Part shown: piece by piece, positions 7,536 through 8,269 of the stretch
Layout of the letters: each line of letters starts with the position of its first letter
How positions within the stretch are numbered: position 1 is the stretch's first letter
Assembly: GCA_002418685.1 (NCBI GenBank)
Contig: DIEP01000036.1
Span: forward strand, 1-8,269
Length of the DNA: 8,269 nucleotides
DNA from: Ignavibacteria bacterium UBA5771
GTDB lineage: Bacteria; Bacteroidota; Ignavibacteria; Kapaibacteriales; UBA2268
Direction of reading: 5' to 3'
Translations under genes and position numbers: made by a program
Notes under the pieces: generated by a model
The model's database searches: none
What the model was told of the DNA's origin: nothing
Seen by the model: the letters and a program-made list of their open reading frames with translations, nothing else

Positions 7536-8269
7536 TTCATCCTCACAATTGTATAAACCACACCAAAAATTGTTACAAGTTGCGAGACAGTGGCAACAAT
7601 TTGAGTGAAAACTTCAGTAAACGAGACTTCCTTTTCAGGTGGGACAAGAATTACATCGCCAGGTTCAAGTTTATATTTATTATCTCGAGCAAGGAAAATC
7701 TCTCCTTTTGATTTCGCTACAAATGTTTCATTCATATCTGCTCTATAACCAAATCCACCAGCTTGATTGATGTAATCCATATAAGTCCAATTTGGATTGA
7801 AAACGATATTACCGGGATTATTCACTCGCCCTTGGACATTGATATAGTTCTTTTTTGTTGGAACAATTATCGAATCCTTGTTATATAAAGTTATATTTTG
7901 ATCTGAGCTCATATCAGTAATGGCTTTATGAACATCTATTGCCATTACTCCCCTTTTTTCTCTCACACGCGATTGAAAATATCTCTTTTCAAATTCGGAC
8001 ATTTCTGTGTAAGGAATTCTGTATAATCTTTCCATTTCTAAATCGGTTTTTTGTGATTCCTGCTGCCGAATAAACTCTATATCAGGAATTGAAGCATCAT
8101 CTGTAAATCCTCCGCATCTTCGAATCAAATCAGCCAGCCTATCTTTGGTTTCTACAATAGCATATTTCCCTGGATAGAGTACTTCTCCACTTATAATAAC
8201 ATATTGGTCTTTATTCCATGTAGGTAATATCCTCACATAGACCCTATCCCCAACTTGTAGTGGGATATC
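7532..8269 (-). CDS. SLBB-domain polysaccharide export protein (Wza-like), 5'-truncated by the window edge
   Basis: A Wza/Kps-like export protein with beta-grasp SLBB domains; such proteins form or line the outer-membrane channel for capsule or exopolysaccharide. The visible 246 codons hold the C-terminal end. An LQVGDRVYV strand begins at the window edge. A first SLBB repeat follows (ISGEVLYPGKYA...LIRRCGGFTDDA, about 8200-8090), then a charged linker, a second SLBB repeat (VQGRVNNPGNIVF...INQAGGFGYRADMNE, about 7850-7720), the LEPGDVILVPPE strand (about 7665-7630) and a hydrophobic C-terminal helix (about 7605-7545) ending in VRMK. A GTG at 8236 could be taken as a start, but the frame is open to the edge and the eleven codons before it complete a family motif, so the real start lies outside the window. 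The last codons overlap the wzz start by four bases, pointing to coupled translation and a shared operon. Confidence 0.9.
   Translation of the reverse strand, partial: DIPLQVGDRVYVRILPTWNKDQYVIISGEVLYPGKYAIVETKDRLADLIRRCGGFTDDASIPDIEFIRQQESQKTDLEMERLYRIPYTEMSEFEKRYFQSRVREKRGVMAIDVHKAITDMSSDQNITLYNKDSIIVPTKKNYINVQGRVNNPGNIVFNPNWTYMDYINQAGGFGYRADMNETFVAKSKGEIFLARDNKYKLEPGDVILVPPEKEVSFTEVFTQIVATVSQLVTIFGVVYTIVRMK
7541..7544 (-). promoter_or_regulatory. Shine-Dalgarno-like site of the wzz gene
   Basis: GAGG on the minus strand, five bases before the ATG at 7535 and inside the last codons of the SLBB gene. It is the only clear Shine-Dalgarno-like sequence at an internal gene start here; the addB and RSH starts have none. 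Together with the ATGA overlap it supports the wzz start and translational coupling. Confidence 0.5.

Noticed and set aside
7520..7711. Small plus-strand open frame near the wzz/SLBB junction
   Set aside because: It is antisense to the overlapping ends of two real genes, with no start signal or recognisable product.

Overview
The window is AT-rich (roughly one third G+C by eye), densely coded and carries no mobile element, tRNA, rRNA or CRISPR array. The low G+C, the mostly absent Shine-Dalgarno sequences, a Gram-negative style SLBB/Wzz polysaccharide export pair and a Gram-negative style AddB together suggest a member of the Bacteroidota/Ignavibacteria (FCB) group. This placement is an inference, and no marker gene in the window fixes it.

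Left part (+ strand): a DNA-handling pair. dprA (loads RecA on single-stranded DNA; natural transformation) runs in from beyond the left edge. Three bases after its stop comes a large AddB-type nuclease gene (RecBCD-like double-strand break processing). No addA helicase gene is visible.

Middle (- strand): a long RelA/SpoT homologue (RSH) converges on addB with only five bases between the two stop codons. Its (p)ppGpp hydrolase (HD) domain keeps all key residues. The synthetase domain is eroded, the TGS domain has lost its usual histidine, and the zinc-finger region seems to be missing, while a C-terminal ACT-like domain remains. It looks like a hydrolase-only alarmone enzyme and is the most interesting object in the window.

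Right part (- strand): a Wza-like SLBB polysaccharide export protein (running in from beyond the right edge) overlaps by four bases with a Wzz-type chain-length/co-polymerase protein. They are the downstream end of a capsule or exopolysaccharide operon. A 49-base AT-only-like spacer separates wzz from the RSH gene on the same strand, so the RSH gene may be read from the polysaccharide operon, from its own promoter, or both.

Both edge genes stay open to the window border. The first ATG of dprA (position 21) and the GTG at 8236 of the SLBB gene are probably internal codons rather than true starts. There is no stretch over 300 bases without a gene. No wholly new system could be supported. The candidates for follow-up are the degenerate RSH and its linkage to polysaccharide genes, and the dprA-addB pairing.
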